NCBI RefSeq assembly: GCF_900108515.1
Contig: NZ_FNWW01000007.1
Span: 168,145-232,144 of the forward strand
Source: Halobacillus karajensis
GTDB lineage: Bacteria; Bacillota; Bacilli; Bacillales; Halobacillaceae
DNA length: 64,000 nucleotides
Direction: 5' to 3'
Below are positions 34,353-42,954 of this stretch, one piece after another; positions within the stretch are counted from its first letter, which is position 1, and each line of letters opens with the position of its first letter. The notes under the pieces were generated by a model. The model did no database searches and was not told where the DNA came from. It saw nothing but the letters and a program-made list of their open reading frames with translations. The translations under genes and the position numbers were made by a program.

Positions 34353-35192
34353 TCAATCCTTTTCACCCACCGGGATTTGAATCCAGGTTACAAAGGCTGT
34401 TTTATCCTGGGTAACTGACTCATCGAGCATGGCTATTTCGAGTGGGGCCCCGGTCATTCGATAGCCATCTTCCTGTAGACGTTTTAAGACAAAGGAATAG
34501 CTGGATTTGATCGTTTCATATGGTCCGTGATGTGGATAACAAGCGTACGTCCCCGGATCCAGGTATGATGTCTTTAAACCTTCCTTCTCTTGTTGAAGCA
34601 ATTCAAAGACAGCTCGATATTTTACAGCCCCTTCTTTATTAAGGCTATCTATTTCGGCAACAGTCCCAAAATCGCCAGTAAAAAATCCATCATAACCGAC
34701 TCCGGCTGAAGAGAGATCCTCTAAGTCCCTTAAATACAATGCATCCGCTTCTTTCATCAAATCGATCGGCGTATCATTATACAGATAAGAAATCGCACGT
34801 TCTGGAAAGCGGCGATACACCAACGAAGGTGTGGCGCTAAGCGAAAGTCCCTCTTCGATCGTAGAAATTTTGTTTTTGATTTTCTCGGAAACCTTCTTCA
34901 ACCGCTCCATTTCTTCCTCCACTTCTCCAAGCTTTCGTTCCAGCAGACCTTTCGTATTTTCAGGGGTGCGATGCTCCAGCTGCTGCCGGATATCCTTCAT
35001 GGAAAAACCGTTTTTCTTCAAGAAGATGATGGTATCAAGTACGACAAATTGTTCAATGGTATAGTAACGATAACGAGTGTCAGTATCTATATATTTTGGC
35101 TGGAAAAGCCCAATCTCATCATAGTAACGAAGTGTCGAAGTAGAGAGTTGGAATAGTTTGGCCACTTCTCCTACACGGAACCGTTGCTTCAT
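34353..35192 (-). CDS. MerR-family multidrug-responsive regulator (BmrR-like)
   Basis: A 279-residue activator. N-terminal winged helix RFRVGEVAKLFQLSTSTLRYY (residues 4-24), then IDTDTRYRYYTIEQF, a coiled-coil dimerisation helix rich in Glu and Lys (LLERKLGEVEEEMERLKKVS) and a C-terminal GyrI-like ligand-binding domain (~130-279; TYACYPHHGPYETIKSSYSF, TAFVTWIQIPV). Such proteins bind cationic drugs and twist a promoter with a long spacer to switch on an efflux pump, here the downstream MATE gene. Start ATG 35192 after AAAGGTGG; an upstream ATG at 35213 has no site. Confidence 0.88.
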   Translation of the reverse strand: MKQRFRVGEVAKLFQLSTSTLRYYDEIGLFQPKYIDTDTRYRYYTIEQFVVLDTIIFLKKNGFSMKDIRQQLEHRTPENTKGLLERKLGEVEEEMERLKKVSEKIKNKISTIEEGLSLSATPSLVYRRFPERAISYLYNDTPIDLMKEADALYLRDLEDLSSAGVGYDGFFTGDFGTVAEIDSLNKEGAVKYRAVFELLQQEKEGLKTSYLDPGTYACYPHHGPYETIKSSYSFVLKRLQEDGYRMTGAPLEIAMLDESVTQDKTAFVTWIQIPVGEKD

Positions 35193-35213
35193 TCGAATCC
35201 CACCTTTTTTCAT

Positions 35214-35740
35214 TATAAATTCTTCTATTTATATCAGTTGGTTTGCATAAACCTTCACCCGAAATGAATAGATCATTTTCTTCCTTCTTTGAAGTCATTT
35301 TCTTTGAATTTCACTAAATCCAACTTTGACATGCTCCCCTCCTTAATTCACTATTTACTCATAGGATCACCTTCGAGTAGATGTTGAATTAATGCCCCGT
35401 TTCATGAAGACTTGAATGAAACGCTCTAATCCACCGTAACTGGTTATTTAGTTCATTGTAAGCCTATCAAGAAGTTTAAGAAATGTATGATGATAATAGT
35501 TTCATTGATTGAAGAAAACAAGTATCTACCACCATGGAAATAGCAATCCATGGAGATATTCCTTATGTGTAAACATCATTACTTACGTAAATTTAACCCG
35601 ATTACTAATCTATGATCGTTTTCCCCATGTCTTAACAACTAACCATAAACCATTGTAATTTTATGGTAATATGGACGTAAGGTTTTTACAGACCCTGTTA
35701 GTTTTAATAGATTATCATTGGGTTTTATGAGGAGGAAGAT
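35214..35740. other. Gap without recognised genes
   Basis: AT-rich, no ORF with a ribosome site. It must hold the divergent promoters of the MerR-MATE operon and the 199-residue protein gene, but no clear -35/-10 pair was recognised. Confidence 0.4.
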
Positions 35741-36340
35741 ATGATGAGAAAAAGAATATTTAATTTAAATACGTTATATATCCTCATGGCAATAGTGGCA
35801 ATTGGCATCCTGCTGATACCGCGAATAATCGAAGGCATTAAGTTACAATCCAAAGGTATCAGCTATATAACTAGTAACATAGAGGATTATTATCATAAGA
35901 CCTTTCCTAAGGAAGGAAAATATACCGTGGAAATTGATTTAAGTGATATAGAGAGTAATGAAGGAAAAGTGCTTTTTGAGGATAGTGAAAATAAAATTTA
36001 TGTAACGAAAGTAACACATAGTGATTCAGAATACGAAGTAACTTTCAGATCAAGTGGAAGTTATGACTCGGGTGGTGCGACATTAATTTCTGGTTTGGAA
36101 CACGCACGTAATAATAACAGTTTTACCACTCATTTCAAAGCGGAAGCCGAAGCAACGTATAAAGGCGAACCTTATGAGTTATCTCCTTCTGGATCTTCTG
36201 GGTTAAATTACCGCGATGGGGATCAATTTGGATTTTATTTATTTCCTCCAAACCAAATGAAAAATATTGATTTAAAAGAAGACCCTCTCATAGAGGTGAC
36301 GATTACTAATTTACAAATAAATTTATGGGTGAAAAAGTAA
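35741..36340 (+). CDS. Membrane-anchored protein of unknown function (199 aa)
   Basis: An N-terminal signal anchor (TLYILMAIVAIGILLIPRIIEG) is followed by a ~165-residue extracytoplasmic domain rich in beta strands and acidic residues (KYTVEIDLSDIESNEGKVLF, YEVTFRSSGSYDSGGATL). No cysteine and no enzyme motif. GAGGAGG precedes two adjacent ATGs. Single gene between a MerR operon and several small membrane genes. I do not recognise the family; a cell-surface sensor or adhesion-like domain is only a guess. Confidence 0.7.
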   Translation: MMRKRIFNLNTLYILMAIVAIGILLIPRIIEGIKLQSKGISYITSNIEDYYHKTFPKEGKYTVEIDLSDIESNEGKVLFEDSENKIYVTKVTHSDSEYEVTFRSSGSYDSGGATLISGLEHARNNNSFTTHFKAEAEATYKGEPYELSPSGSSGLNYRDGDQFGFYLFPPNQMKNIDLKEDPLIEVTITNLQINLWVKK

Positions 36341-36465
36341 GTCATTTGAAGGGTGATTTTCTCTAGATAAAAAAAGATGTCCTATCCCTTTACCTTCTAA
36401 TATTATTCAAATGCATTAAAAACGATATTATCCCTATGGTACGAACCCCCATTACTTTAACAATT

Positions 36466-36561
36466 TTATTTCTTACTAAATACTTTCCTTAAAGCGACAG
36501 CTGCTAGAATGATAGCAATGATTAATATAATTATTCCAGACAAGTTAAAGCTATGTAACAT
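36466..36561 (-). CDS. Small membrane protein (31 aa)
   Basis: Encodes MLHSFNLSGIIILIIAIIL then AAVALRKVFSKK: one membrane helix and a basic tail. Excellent ribosome site GGAGG six bases before the ATG. Too short for standard gene finders. Function unknown. Confidence 0.65.
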   Translation of the reverse strand: MLHSFNLSGIIILIIAIILAAVALRKVFSKK

Positions 36562-36717
36562 CGTATCCCTCCATTCTTCTATAATAACCTGCTCCGTTAG
36601 CACTATAAATCATAGCCACTGCAACTTTCGCCCCTAAACCTGAAGGCTTGAGTTCAAGGGGGCATCCTTATTTTCATCAAAAAAGTGTAAATGTTTTACC
36701 AAGAATGTCTTATGATT

Positions 36718-36906
36718 TTAAATGTTAAAGGAAAATATAAATGATACCGCTATCATTATCGGTATTACTATTATAAGGGCAAATAAATTCGTTATATAAT
36801 TTAATGGAACAAACGCCTCCCAAATTCCCCCCACTACTTTCCATAAAACAAGAAAATTTATTATTGTGAAAGTAAAATAGATGAATTTCACAAGAAGTTG
36901 TTTCAA
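36718..36906 (-). CDS. Small two-helix membrane protein (62 aa)
   Basis: Encodes MKQLLVKFIYFTFTIINFLV...SFIFSFNI with two hydrophobic helices separated by VGGIWEAFVPLNYITN. TTG at 36906 is preceded at good spacing by AAAGGGG; the frame opens further (to 36936) but without a ribosome site. No family recognised. Confidence 0.55.
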   Translation of the reverse strand: MKQLLVKFIYFTFTIINFLVLWKVVGGIWEAFVPLNYITNLFALIIVIPIMIAVSFIFSFNI

Positions 36907-37271
36907 TTTACTTCCCCTTTCCTTAAACCGTTTCAATAAAACTTCATAACTTCATACTTCAAGAAACTAGAGCTACTATAGCTACTAAATAATGAAAATT
37001 CCCATAACTTAACTTAAAATTCTTTTTACTACTAATAGCTATCCCCCCTATACACTCTATATCAATTATACGAAATTAACTTCCTATGGTTTCAGCTACC
37101 TACATGATAAAAAAGGACATTTATCACTTATTGGAAATTAAGCTCCTATAGTTAAAGACTCAAAATCGAGAAATATCACGTATAATTGTCGAACCGATAA
37201 ATGCCATTCAATCAAATGAAACTTTTAGAAACTTTTTCCGTAAGACATATACAAAGCTTTGGAGGTGCATG
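36907..37271. other. Gap without recognised genes
   Basis: AT-rich, no supported ORF; it should contain the promoter for the micro-gene at 37272. Confidence 0.35.
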
Positions 37272-37361
37272 ATGAAAAACACTCTTAAACTTATACTTGT
37301 AATAATTTTAGGTATAGCATTATGGAATGGGATAAAATACATATGGAACCTTCTTATTTAA
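37272..37361 (+). CDS. Micro-gene encoding a 29-residue membrane peptide
   Basis: MKNTLKLILVIILGIALWNG then IKYIWNLLI: one membrane helix with a basic N-terminus. GGAGG lies 6 bases before the ATG at 37272 (another ATG at 37269). A perfect terminator follows the stop by 8 bases, so this is a self-contained transcription unit and very probably expressed. Confidence 0.7.
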   Translation: MKNTLKLILVIILGIALWNGIKYIWNLLI

Positions 37362-37368
37362 ACACCGA

Positions 37369-37399
37369 AAAAACAACCACTTTGGTGGTTGTTTTTTGT
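37369..37399 (+). terminator. Terminator of the 29-residue micro-gene
   Basis: AAAAAACAACCAC / GTGGTTGTTTTTT with a 3-4-base loop; strong in both directions. Confidence 0.9.
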
Positions 37400-37450
37400 T
37401 AAAGTACCTTCGTGAATTATTGGTCTTTTCTGCAGTAAAACCTCCTATTC

Positions 37451-37475
37451 CTCGACACGAAACCGAGATACCTTG
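37451..37475 (-). repeat. Dispersed CTCG/CGAG-TATC motif, copy 2
   Basis: CTCGACACGAAACCGAGATACCTTG: hairpin arms CTCG/CGAG followed by AGATACCTTG. Shares CCGAGATAYCTTG with 37721 and 47047. Confidence 0.5.
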
Positions 37476-37720
37476 CTACAATATGGAGCATTACTAATAA
37501 CTCTTTACGTTTTGAAGATATTACCTGCTTCCAAGGAATCTACTATCTTAATATGATCGTTCCTAAAAAAGCGCAACCAATAGTTGTCTCTTTTTAGTCT
37601 TTAAACGACAGAATTATCAGCTATTGTTTGTTGCGAGATAAAACTCTTCCATATACCTGGAATGATATGTTACGAAAACCTTATTTCTTAGATTTGCTTT
37701 GTTATAGAACTGGAAAACTT

Positions 37721-37780
37721 GATCCGAGATATCTTGCAACAAACTTTAAACTAATTCACCCTTAGCTTAAGTAAGGGGCA
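37721..37780 (-). repeat. Dispersed CCGAGATATCTTG repeat, copy 3
   Basis: GATCCGAGATATCTTGCAAC followed by TTTAAACTAATTCACCCTTA. Both blocks recur in the same order and spacing at 47047-47102, so this is a ~55-bp dispersed repeat rather than a chance word. Confidence 0.5.
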
Positions 37781-37787
37781 ACATCAT

Positions 37788-38033
37788 TTATAAAAAGCCA
37801 ACCAAATCTTTTAACGCTGATAAAGATAAAATAACAGCCATAAAAATATATAAATACCCTCTTTTACGTTGATTTCCCTTAACTTGTTCAATTCCCATTA
37901 GGAAAAAGAAAATGAACAAAAAAAGGATAAATATATTTGATGGTATTTGAACATCATTAATAAATAAATGAGAGAACCCCAGACCAAACCCAATGGCAGC
38001 CAGGATGTAATTTACCATTTTTAGTACATTCAA
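37788..38033 (-). CDS. Small membrane protein, resembles DUF3953
   Basis: An 81-residue protein with three hydrophobic segments. The block FLMGIEQVKGNQRKRGYLYI resembles DUF3953, a Bacillus family of ~80 residues. TTG start 10 bases after AAGGAG. It heads a group of short leftward membrane-protein genes, each with its own ribosome site. Function unknown. Confidence 0.6.
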   Translation of the reverse strand: MNVLKMVNYILAAIGFGLGFSHLFINDVQIPSNIFILFLFIFFFLMGIEQVKGNQRKRGYLYIFMAVILSLSALKDLVGFL

Positions 38034-38146
38034 TGCTCACTCACTCCTTAATTTTCTTCCATCAACCTGCTTCATTAGTGGAAAAGCGATCGTCCATATT
38101 GACAATTCAATTGCCTTCCTTACCGTAAGACTTGATCTGGAAGAAT

Positions 38147-38446
38147 TTATAGTTGCTCTTTCTCATTAGATAACTCCGTTAAAAATGGAGAAGGTATACT
38201 CATCACGGTAATACCAATAATAAAGAAGACTATATTCAAAACAAATGCTGCATCTGATTTATTAAAAATCCAAATTAAAATGAGCATAACCATGAATGAA
38301 AGAACCGCATGTTTAAATTGAGATTTTTCAGATAAATACTGTCTTTTCCCACAATAATCACACGTGATTTTAGACTTCAACTTCATTTGTTGCTTCATTG
38401 TCTGAGACCAAGACCATTTATTTTTACAATTTTGGCAAGTTGGCAC
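38147..38446 (-). CDS. CXXC-20-CXXC family membrane protein (TIGR04104-like)
   Basis: A 99-residue protein with an N-terminal zinc-ribbon-like pair of cysteine motifs, MPTCQNCKNKW and ITCDYCGKRQYL, about 20 residues apart. Two membrane helices follow (HAVLSFMVMLILIWIF; AAFVLNIVFFIIGITVMSI). This is the CXXC-20-CXXC family found in Bacillaceae, usually in several copies per genome and of unknown function. A second member lies at 55410-55703. Good ribosome site upstream. Confidence 0.8.
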   Translation of the reverse strand: MPTCQNCKNKWSWSQTMKQQMKLKSKITCDYCGKRQYLSEKSQFKHAVLSFMVMLILIWIFNKSDAAFVLNIVFFIIGITVMSIPSPFLTELSNEKEQL

Positions 38447-38607
38447 GTTGTTAACCTCCCCACTTACACCTCTTTACCATTAGAAATATCTACTACGGAA
38501 TAGTTTGTTTAATAAGATTAATTTCTTAAGCAAATATAATAGAAAAGCGCCCCCGGTTTATTGAGGTTTCAAGTTAAAGATTAACGAACTGATTTGAAAC
38601 TGCGCAT

Positions 38608-38784
38608 TTAGTATTCACCTATAAAATCTGTGAATTGGATAGCGAAGCCAAGTAATAGAATCATTCCTACTAATAAACAACCTATATGCAATACTCTCTG
38701 AAACCAATTTTCTCCTTTGATCTTTCTTATAGTTGCTAACGGTAATAGGGTTAATAAGATGCCAAACAGCAGTGCATACTCCAT
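38608..38784 (-). CDS. Small membrane protein (58 aa)
   Basis: Encodes MEYALLFGILLTLLPLATIR, a basic linker KKIKGENWFQR-like region and a second helix (GCLLVGMILLLGFAIQF) ending TDFIGEY. AAGGAGTGG is 5 bases before the ATG. An overlapping longer frame (38615-38824) is its shadow. No family recognised. Confidence 0.6.
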   Translation of the reverse strand: MEYALLFGILLTLLPLATIRKIKGENWFQRVLHIGCLLVGMILLLGFAIQFTDFIGEY

Positions 38785-38886
38785 TTAACCACTCCTTATA
38801 CTTGTAAAAAAGGATCACTTTCACCCCCTTTAGTCAAGGTTGCCCCCTTTCTATCTCCCCCGATCATTCATGCATTCAGCTAAGCC
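38785..38886. other. Short gap
   Basis: Holds the promoter side of the 58-residue gene and the left end of a possible recombinase remnant. Confidence 0.3.
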
Positions 38887-39030
38887 ATGGGTCAGTCCAC
38901 TCTTGAGGATATTGCCATGTTATTTGGTCATTCCATATGAGTAAAGCACAAGTTGGGGCAAAAGCTCTCCGATTAAATAAGGAAAGGGCTGGATCATTCT
39001 TCCAAAAATGCAAAAGAACACATACATAGT
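38887..39030 (+). pseudogene. Possible tyrosine-recombinase C-terminal remnant
   Basis: One frame reads MGQSTLEDIAMLFGHSI then TGA, resembling the G-x-S-L-x-x-I-x-x-L-GHS block before the catalytic tyrosine of phage integrases. A second frame, starting one base earlier than the stop (ATGA), reads AQVGAKALRLNKERAGSFF to TAG. A terminator follows. The match is short, so this is tentative. Confidence 0.3.
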
Positions 39031-39043
39031 AATTGATAATTAG

Positions 39044-39071
39044 AAAAGGACCTTTCGCAGTCCTTTTTTAA
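39044..39071 (+). terminator. Terminator-like hairpin
   Basis: AAAAGGAC/GTCCTTTTTT with an 8-base loop; functional in the plus direction, just past the possible recombinase remnant. Confidence 0.7.
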
Positions 39072-39368
39072 TTTATGCTTTATCTGTATTTCTTCTTCTA
39101 ATGCTAACCTTAAACATAAAACCGAAGGTGGTTCCTTTGTTCAAGAATTGCCCTTATTGTTGAAGTCTTGATTACTACTCTCTCCGAGTTTAATATAACC
39201 TGAAAGTAACATTCGAGAAGATGCTAAACAATTGGGAAAGTGAATCTATTAAAAGCCTCCTAACACCACTGTTTTTAACCTCACTTGCGAAATTTGGAAA
39301 ACTATAGTTTTATATTCCAATAAATGTTAATATTGATATAAATTCACAGAAAGAAAGGGATTGAAAAG
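39072..39368. other. Upstream region of the secreted 143-residue protein
   Basis: AT-rich, no ORF. The ribosome site GAAAGGGA lies at 39354-39361. Confidence 0.35.
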
Positions 39369-39800
39369 ATGAAAAAGATTTTACCTTTCGTTGGGATTAC
39401 TCTTATGATACTAGGCGTATTTGCATTTGTTCCTTCGAATGAAGCTCATGCCGCATCATATAAGAATGGTAGCTGTACTGTAACCGTGCATTCTGATTAC
39501 GGTGTATATGGCCCAAATGCTAGTACAGTTGATGCCTGGGCAACATCAAGTGGCTGTGGGACATTGTACTATAAAATGGAAATCTTAGATCAATGGGGGC
39601 ATAGCGCCACTAGCCAGGCATTTAGTGGATATTTTAGTTACCGAACCCCTACCAAGTATTTTGATATTGGTAGAATTAGAGACTACACAGCAGGTGGAAG
39701 AGATTCTGATGCCTATTTGGTAGAGGTTACACTATATTCGGATTCTGGCCACAATAATTACATTGGAATGGCTAACAAACAAATCATTGTTCAAAAATAA
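39369..39800 (+). CDS. Secreted protein of unknown function (143 aa)
   Basis: A Sec signal peptide (residues 1-28, ending NEAHA-A) is followed by a ~115-residue mature domain rich in Tyr, Ser and Gly with two cysteines (GSCTVTV and SSGCGTLY) likely joined by a disulphide. The pattern of alternating strands (TVDAWATSSGCGTLYYKMEI, DSDAYLVEVTLYSD) suggests a beta-sandwich of the kind found in secreted antimicrobial or adhesion-type Bacillus proteins. No enzyme motif. Monocistronic with its own strong terminator. The family is not recognised. Confidence 0.75.
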   Translation: MKKILPFVGITLMILGVFAFVPSNEAHAASYKNGSCTVTVHSDYGVYGPNASTVDAWATSSGCGTLYYKMEILDQWGHSATSQAFSGYFSYRTPTKYFDIGRIRDYTAGGRDSDAYLVEVTLYSDSGHNNYIGMANKQIIVQK

Positions 39801-39844
39801 GAATTTTAAACAATATCTTCTCTCAACTCAATAACTTGAATGTT

Positions 39845-39879
39845 AAAAAACTTCCTTAACTACAATAAGGAAGTTTTTT
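39845..39879 (+). terminator. Terminator after the secreted protein gene
   Basis: AAAAAACTTCCTTA / TAAGGAAGTTTTTT with a short loop, 45 bases past the stop. Confidence 0.9.
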
Positions 39880-40100
39880 ATTTCGTGATTTACCTTCCAA
39901 TTTTATCCTTCTTTTGAGTTTATTTACAACTTTTTGCACTCACTTTCCTAGAGTAAATGACCCTATTAAAATATTTCATCCTACTGCCTTAAAGTAGAAT
40001 CATTAGTCAGCAAATGCTTGTTTCTAGGCAATTAAAGATTGAATCTCGCGTGTTTTTTATACCAATTTTCCTATCTACCCCACCCAAATTTAGAGCCGAT

Positions 40101-40135
40101 ATAAAAATCCCTCAAACACCATAAATGTTTGAGGG
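40101..40135 (-). terminator. Terminator of the dTDP-sugar operon
   Basis: Perfect 10-base-pair stem CCCTCAAACA/TGTTTGAGGG, 7-base loop, followed by ATTTTTAT on the minus strand, directly after the last gene. Confidence 0.85.
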
Positions 40136-40140
40136 GTCTT

Positions 40141-41850
40141 TTATGGGTTTACTTTATATAAATAGATTTTCAATGGGGATCTGTCATTCTCAAAAGCTTT
40201 CTCTAATTCGAGACCGATATGGCGGTGATTCGCGATAGGAAGAGCGGATATAACATAATCGCCCCCCATCTCCTCTAATATCTTCGTATTGATTTCAAGC
40301 TGTTTAATCACCTGCGTACTATTTTTAGAAAACATATAATCTTTTCCTAAATCGGCGACATACATATACAGCCTGCTGCCCCAACCGTCAAAGTAATTCC
40401 TAAGCCGGGGATTCTTCTCAAGCTCTGGGGCAATAATTTCACGAAACTGTCTTTTATACGATAAAGGAATCGTTACATTATAGGTGTCCAATGTGTACAT
40501 GCCATTATATTGTGCGATGGTCGGGTGCATGCCGACGCTTACCACACGGTATTCAGAAGGGGCTTTACCTACATAACTTTTAATATCCCGGAAAAGGTCT
40601 TCCGAGTAGAATTCTTCAAAGGTAGGTGTTCCGGTTTCTTTATATTTCGTTTCCTCATTCAATTGGAAAAGCAGGCTGATCTGAATACCTATGAGGACCA
40701 CGGCCACTGCTATCCCCCATCTTATCTGCTTCACAAGGATAATCAGAGCAAACGCGAACGCCAAATACCATAATAATGGACTAAGAAAGTGTATGCGACT
40801 GAAATTAAAGGCGTTCAAAAGCATCCATTGATCCTTTATCAGCCTCCACCCTTCCCAGTACCACAAGGCATACCAAAAGGATAAAAGCATATTGAGTGTC
40901 ATCACAAAGGCAAGAGAATGAAAGGTGATTTTCTTATAAAAGGCGATTAGAAAAGCGATAATCACGGTTGGGAGAATTACCTTTTGATGCAAACTTATAT
41001 CATGGGTGTGGCCCCAAATGAAATTTTTGCTGAACAGCTGAAGTGTATCACCAAAGCTTTTATGTCCAAGATCAAAGGAAACCCGGTGTGGGGTGAACGT
41101 ATCTTCCATAAACATGCCGGCAAGAAGCAAATAATTTTTCCCTAAATAAATCATTCCCATGCTGATGATAGCGGTCAGAAATAAGAGGTTCATCTGTTTC
41201 GTTTTTATCCAGTCAAACAGCCATAAGATTCCCATCAACCCAAGGAAAAATATAAAAGTAAGAATGAGGCTTGAATGAAAAGGAAGCAGCCCTATAATGA
41301 ACCAATAACCGACCGGCGTTCTTTTGCCATGCTTCCGTACCTTGAGGAACGCGAGCAATGCAAGAGGCAAACCGGCAATTGATAACGCTCCAGAGGGCCA
41401 AAAGGGCAAAAGTGCATACCCCAAAGATACCCCTGCAGAAATCCATTTTACCCGCGGTAAATCAAAATCACCCTTTTCTCTAAATAAAAAATTAAGCAGA
41501 GCATACATACCGAAAAAGGCGGCAAATCGCATAATCGTCTGGTTCATGGTATAGGCAGTGAAAGGCTCAAACCAAACATAAAGCCATACCATCAAATCCA
41601 TACTTGAAGATAACGCACTTCGGGGCAGACCATTGATGACGTTTGGCAAGGTCGACCCTGGCGAGGCAAAAATCTGTCCGCTTTCTGCCAAAAGCTTATA
41701 CCAAACAATATTCGAATCCAAATTGTCATGCACACGGATATGCGTCTCTTCTCCAAGCAGATAATAAGGCATGAGATACACTGCAATAATAAGGCATGAG
41801 AGGATCAGCCATTTATTCTTTAAAATACTTTTGTATATGTTCAACCACAT
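40141..41850 (-). CDS. Large multi-membrane protein, DUF6044/YkoS-like, probable lipid-linked sugar transferase
   Basis: About 569 residues with some twelve membrane helices in the first ~400 residues and a soluble C-terminal domain (~430-569, EYRVVSVGMHPTIAQYNGMY). After helix 1 there is an acidic extracytoplasmic loop, HIRVHDNLDSNIVWYKLLAE, typical of GT-C transferases and YfhO/YkoS-type proteins. It is the last gene of an operon making and loading an activated deoxy-amino sugar, so it most likely transfers the sugar from a polyprenyl carrier to a wall polymer or lipoteichoic acid. The start is unclear: ATG 41850 has GAGG at good spacing and overlaps the wecE 3' end by 38 bases; ATG 41877 is the longest option. 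Confidence 0.75.
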   Translation of the reverse strand: MWLNIYKSILKNKWLILSCLIIAVYLMPYYLLGEETHIRVHDNLDSNIVWYKLLAESGQIFASPGSTLPNVINGLPRSALSSSMDLMVWLYVWFEPFTAYTMNQTIMRFAAFFGMYALLNFLFREKGDFDLPRVKWISAGVSLGYALLPFWPSGALSIAGLPLALLAFLKVRKHGKRTPVGYWFIIGLLPFHSSLILTFIFFLGLMGILWLFDWIKTKQMNLLFLTAIISMGMIYLGKNYLLLAGMFMEDTFTPHRVSFDLGHKSFGDTLQLFSKNFIWGHTHDISLHQKVILPTVIIAFLIAFYKKITFHSLAFVMTLNMLLSFWYALWYWEGWRLIKDQWMLLNAFNFSRIHFLSPLLWYLAFAFALIILVKQIRWGIAVAVVLIGIQISLLFQLNEETKYKETGTPTFEEFYSEDLFRDIKSYVGKAPSEYRVVSVGMHPTIAQYNGMYTLDTYNVTIPLSYKRQFREIIAPELEKNPRLRNYFDGWGSRLYMYVADLGKDYMFSKNSTQVIKQLEINTKILEEMGGDYVISALPIANHRHIGLELEKAFENDRSPLKIYLYKVNP

Positions 41851-42943
41851 AACCCACATCCTCTGATTCCATCCCATAATAGAGAGGCAGTCTTAAAAGT
41901 CTTTCTCCTTCGCGTTTAGTAAGCGGCTCACCGCCAGCGGACCTGCCGTATTTTTCTCCTCCCGGAGACGAATGGAGAGGCTCATAATGGGGGACCGCCA
42001 TTATTCCTTTACGATCAAGGTATGCCCGCAAGTCTTCTCTTTCTTCCAAATCTGCAGTTTTTATATAAAACATATGGGCATTATGCTGACATTCGTCCGG
42101 AATTTGCTGTACGTCAATTTTCCCCTTTTCTATCAATGGCTGCAGGCCCTCTGCATAATGGTTCCATGACTCCATCCGGTCTTCGTAAATCGTATCAGCT
42201 GTTCTCAATTGGGCCAGTAGATATGCTGCGTTCAGCTCACTCAGTAAATAGGATGAACCGATATCTTGCCATGTATATTTATTGACTTGGCCACGTTTAA
42301 ACTGGGAGCGATTGGTCCCTTTTTCCTGTATGATTTCCGCTCGTTCGATGTAATGGCTGTCGTTAATCAGTAAGGCCCCGCCTTCTCCACAAGTATAATT
42401 TTTCGTCTCATGGAAGCTGAACGTGCCAAAGTGACCCAGCGTTCCAAGCTCCTTGCCTTTAAATGTACTTAACAGCGCCTGGGCAGCATCTTCGATTACA
42501 AACAAACCATGCTTTTCGGCAATGTCCATCACTTTATCCATATCACAGCTTACACCAGCATAATGGACGACCACAATGGCTTTGGTGTGAGGAGTAATCG
42601 CTTGTTCGATCAAATCCGTATTTATATTCATCGTTTGAGGATCGATATCTATAAATACAGGCGTCGCTCCTCTTAGCACGAAAGCATTAGCTGTTGTAAC
42701 AAACGTATAAGAAGGCATAAGGACCTCATCCCCGGCCTTCAGATCGGCTAACAGTGCAGCCATCTCTAATGCTGCTGTACAAGAAGGGGTCAATAATGCT
42801 TTCTTACTAGACAACCTCCATTCCAGCCAGTCTTTGCATTTTTCTCCAAATGGGCCATTGCCAGAAAACTTTTTATTACTCAACACTTGATGAATATACG
42901 TTTCTTCTTTTCCAGTAATACACGGAATATTAAATGGGATCAA
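41813..42943 (-). CDS. wecE: dTDP-4-amino-4,6-dideoxygalactose transaminase
   Basis: A 376-residue DegT/DnrJ/EryC1 aminotransferase with the same length as E. coli WecE and very close motifs: MIPFNIPCITGKEETYI at the start, LTPSCTAALEMAALL, MPSYTFVTTANAFVLRG, IEDAAQALLSTFKGKELG, then the PLP lysine in FSFHETKNYTCGEGG. It transfers an amino group from glutamate to dTDP-4-keto-6-deoxyglucose, giving dTDP-Fuc4N. TTG at 42943 follows AGGTGG and gives the native MIPFN start; the longer GTG frame to 42958 overlaps that ribosome site. Confidence 0.92.
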   Translation of the reverse strand: MIPFNIPCITGKEETYIHQVLSNKKFSGNGPFGEKCKDWLEWRLSSKKALLTPSCTAALEMAALLADLKAGDEVLMPSYTFVTTANAFVLRGATPVFIDIDPQTMNINTDLIEQAITPHTKAIVVVHYAGVSCDMDKVMDIAEKHGLFVIEDAAQALLSTFKGKELGTLGHFGTFSFHETKNYTCGEGGALLINDSHYIERAEIIQEKGTNRSQFKRGQVNKYTWQDIGSSYLLSELNAAYLLAQLRTADTIYEDRMESWNHYAEGLQPLIEKGKIDVQQIPDECQHNAHMFYIKTADLEEREDLRAYLDRKGIMAVPHYEPLHSSPGGEKYGRSAGGEPLTKREGERLLRLPLYYGMESEDVGYVVEHIQKYFKE

Positions 42944-42954
42944 AGTCGACCACC

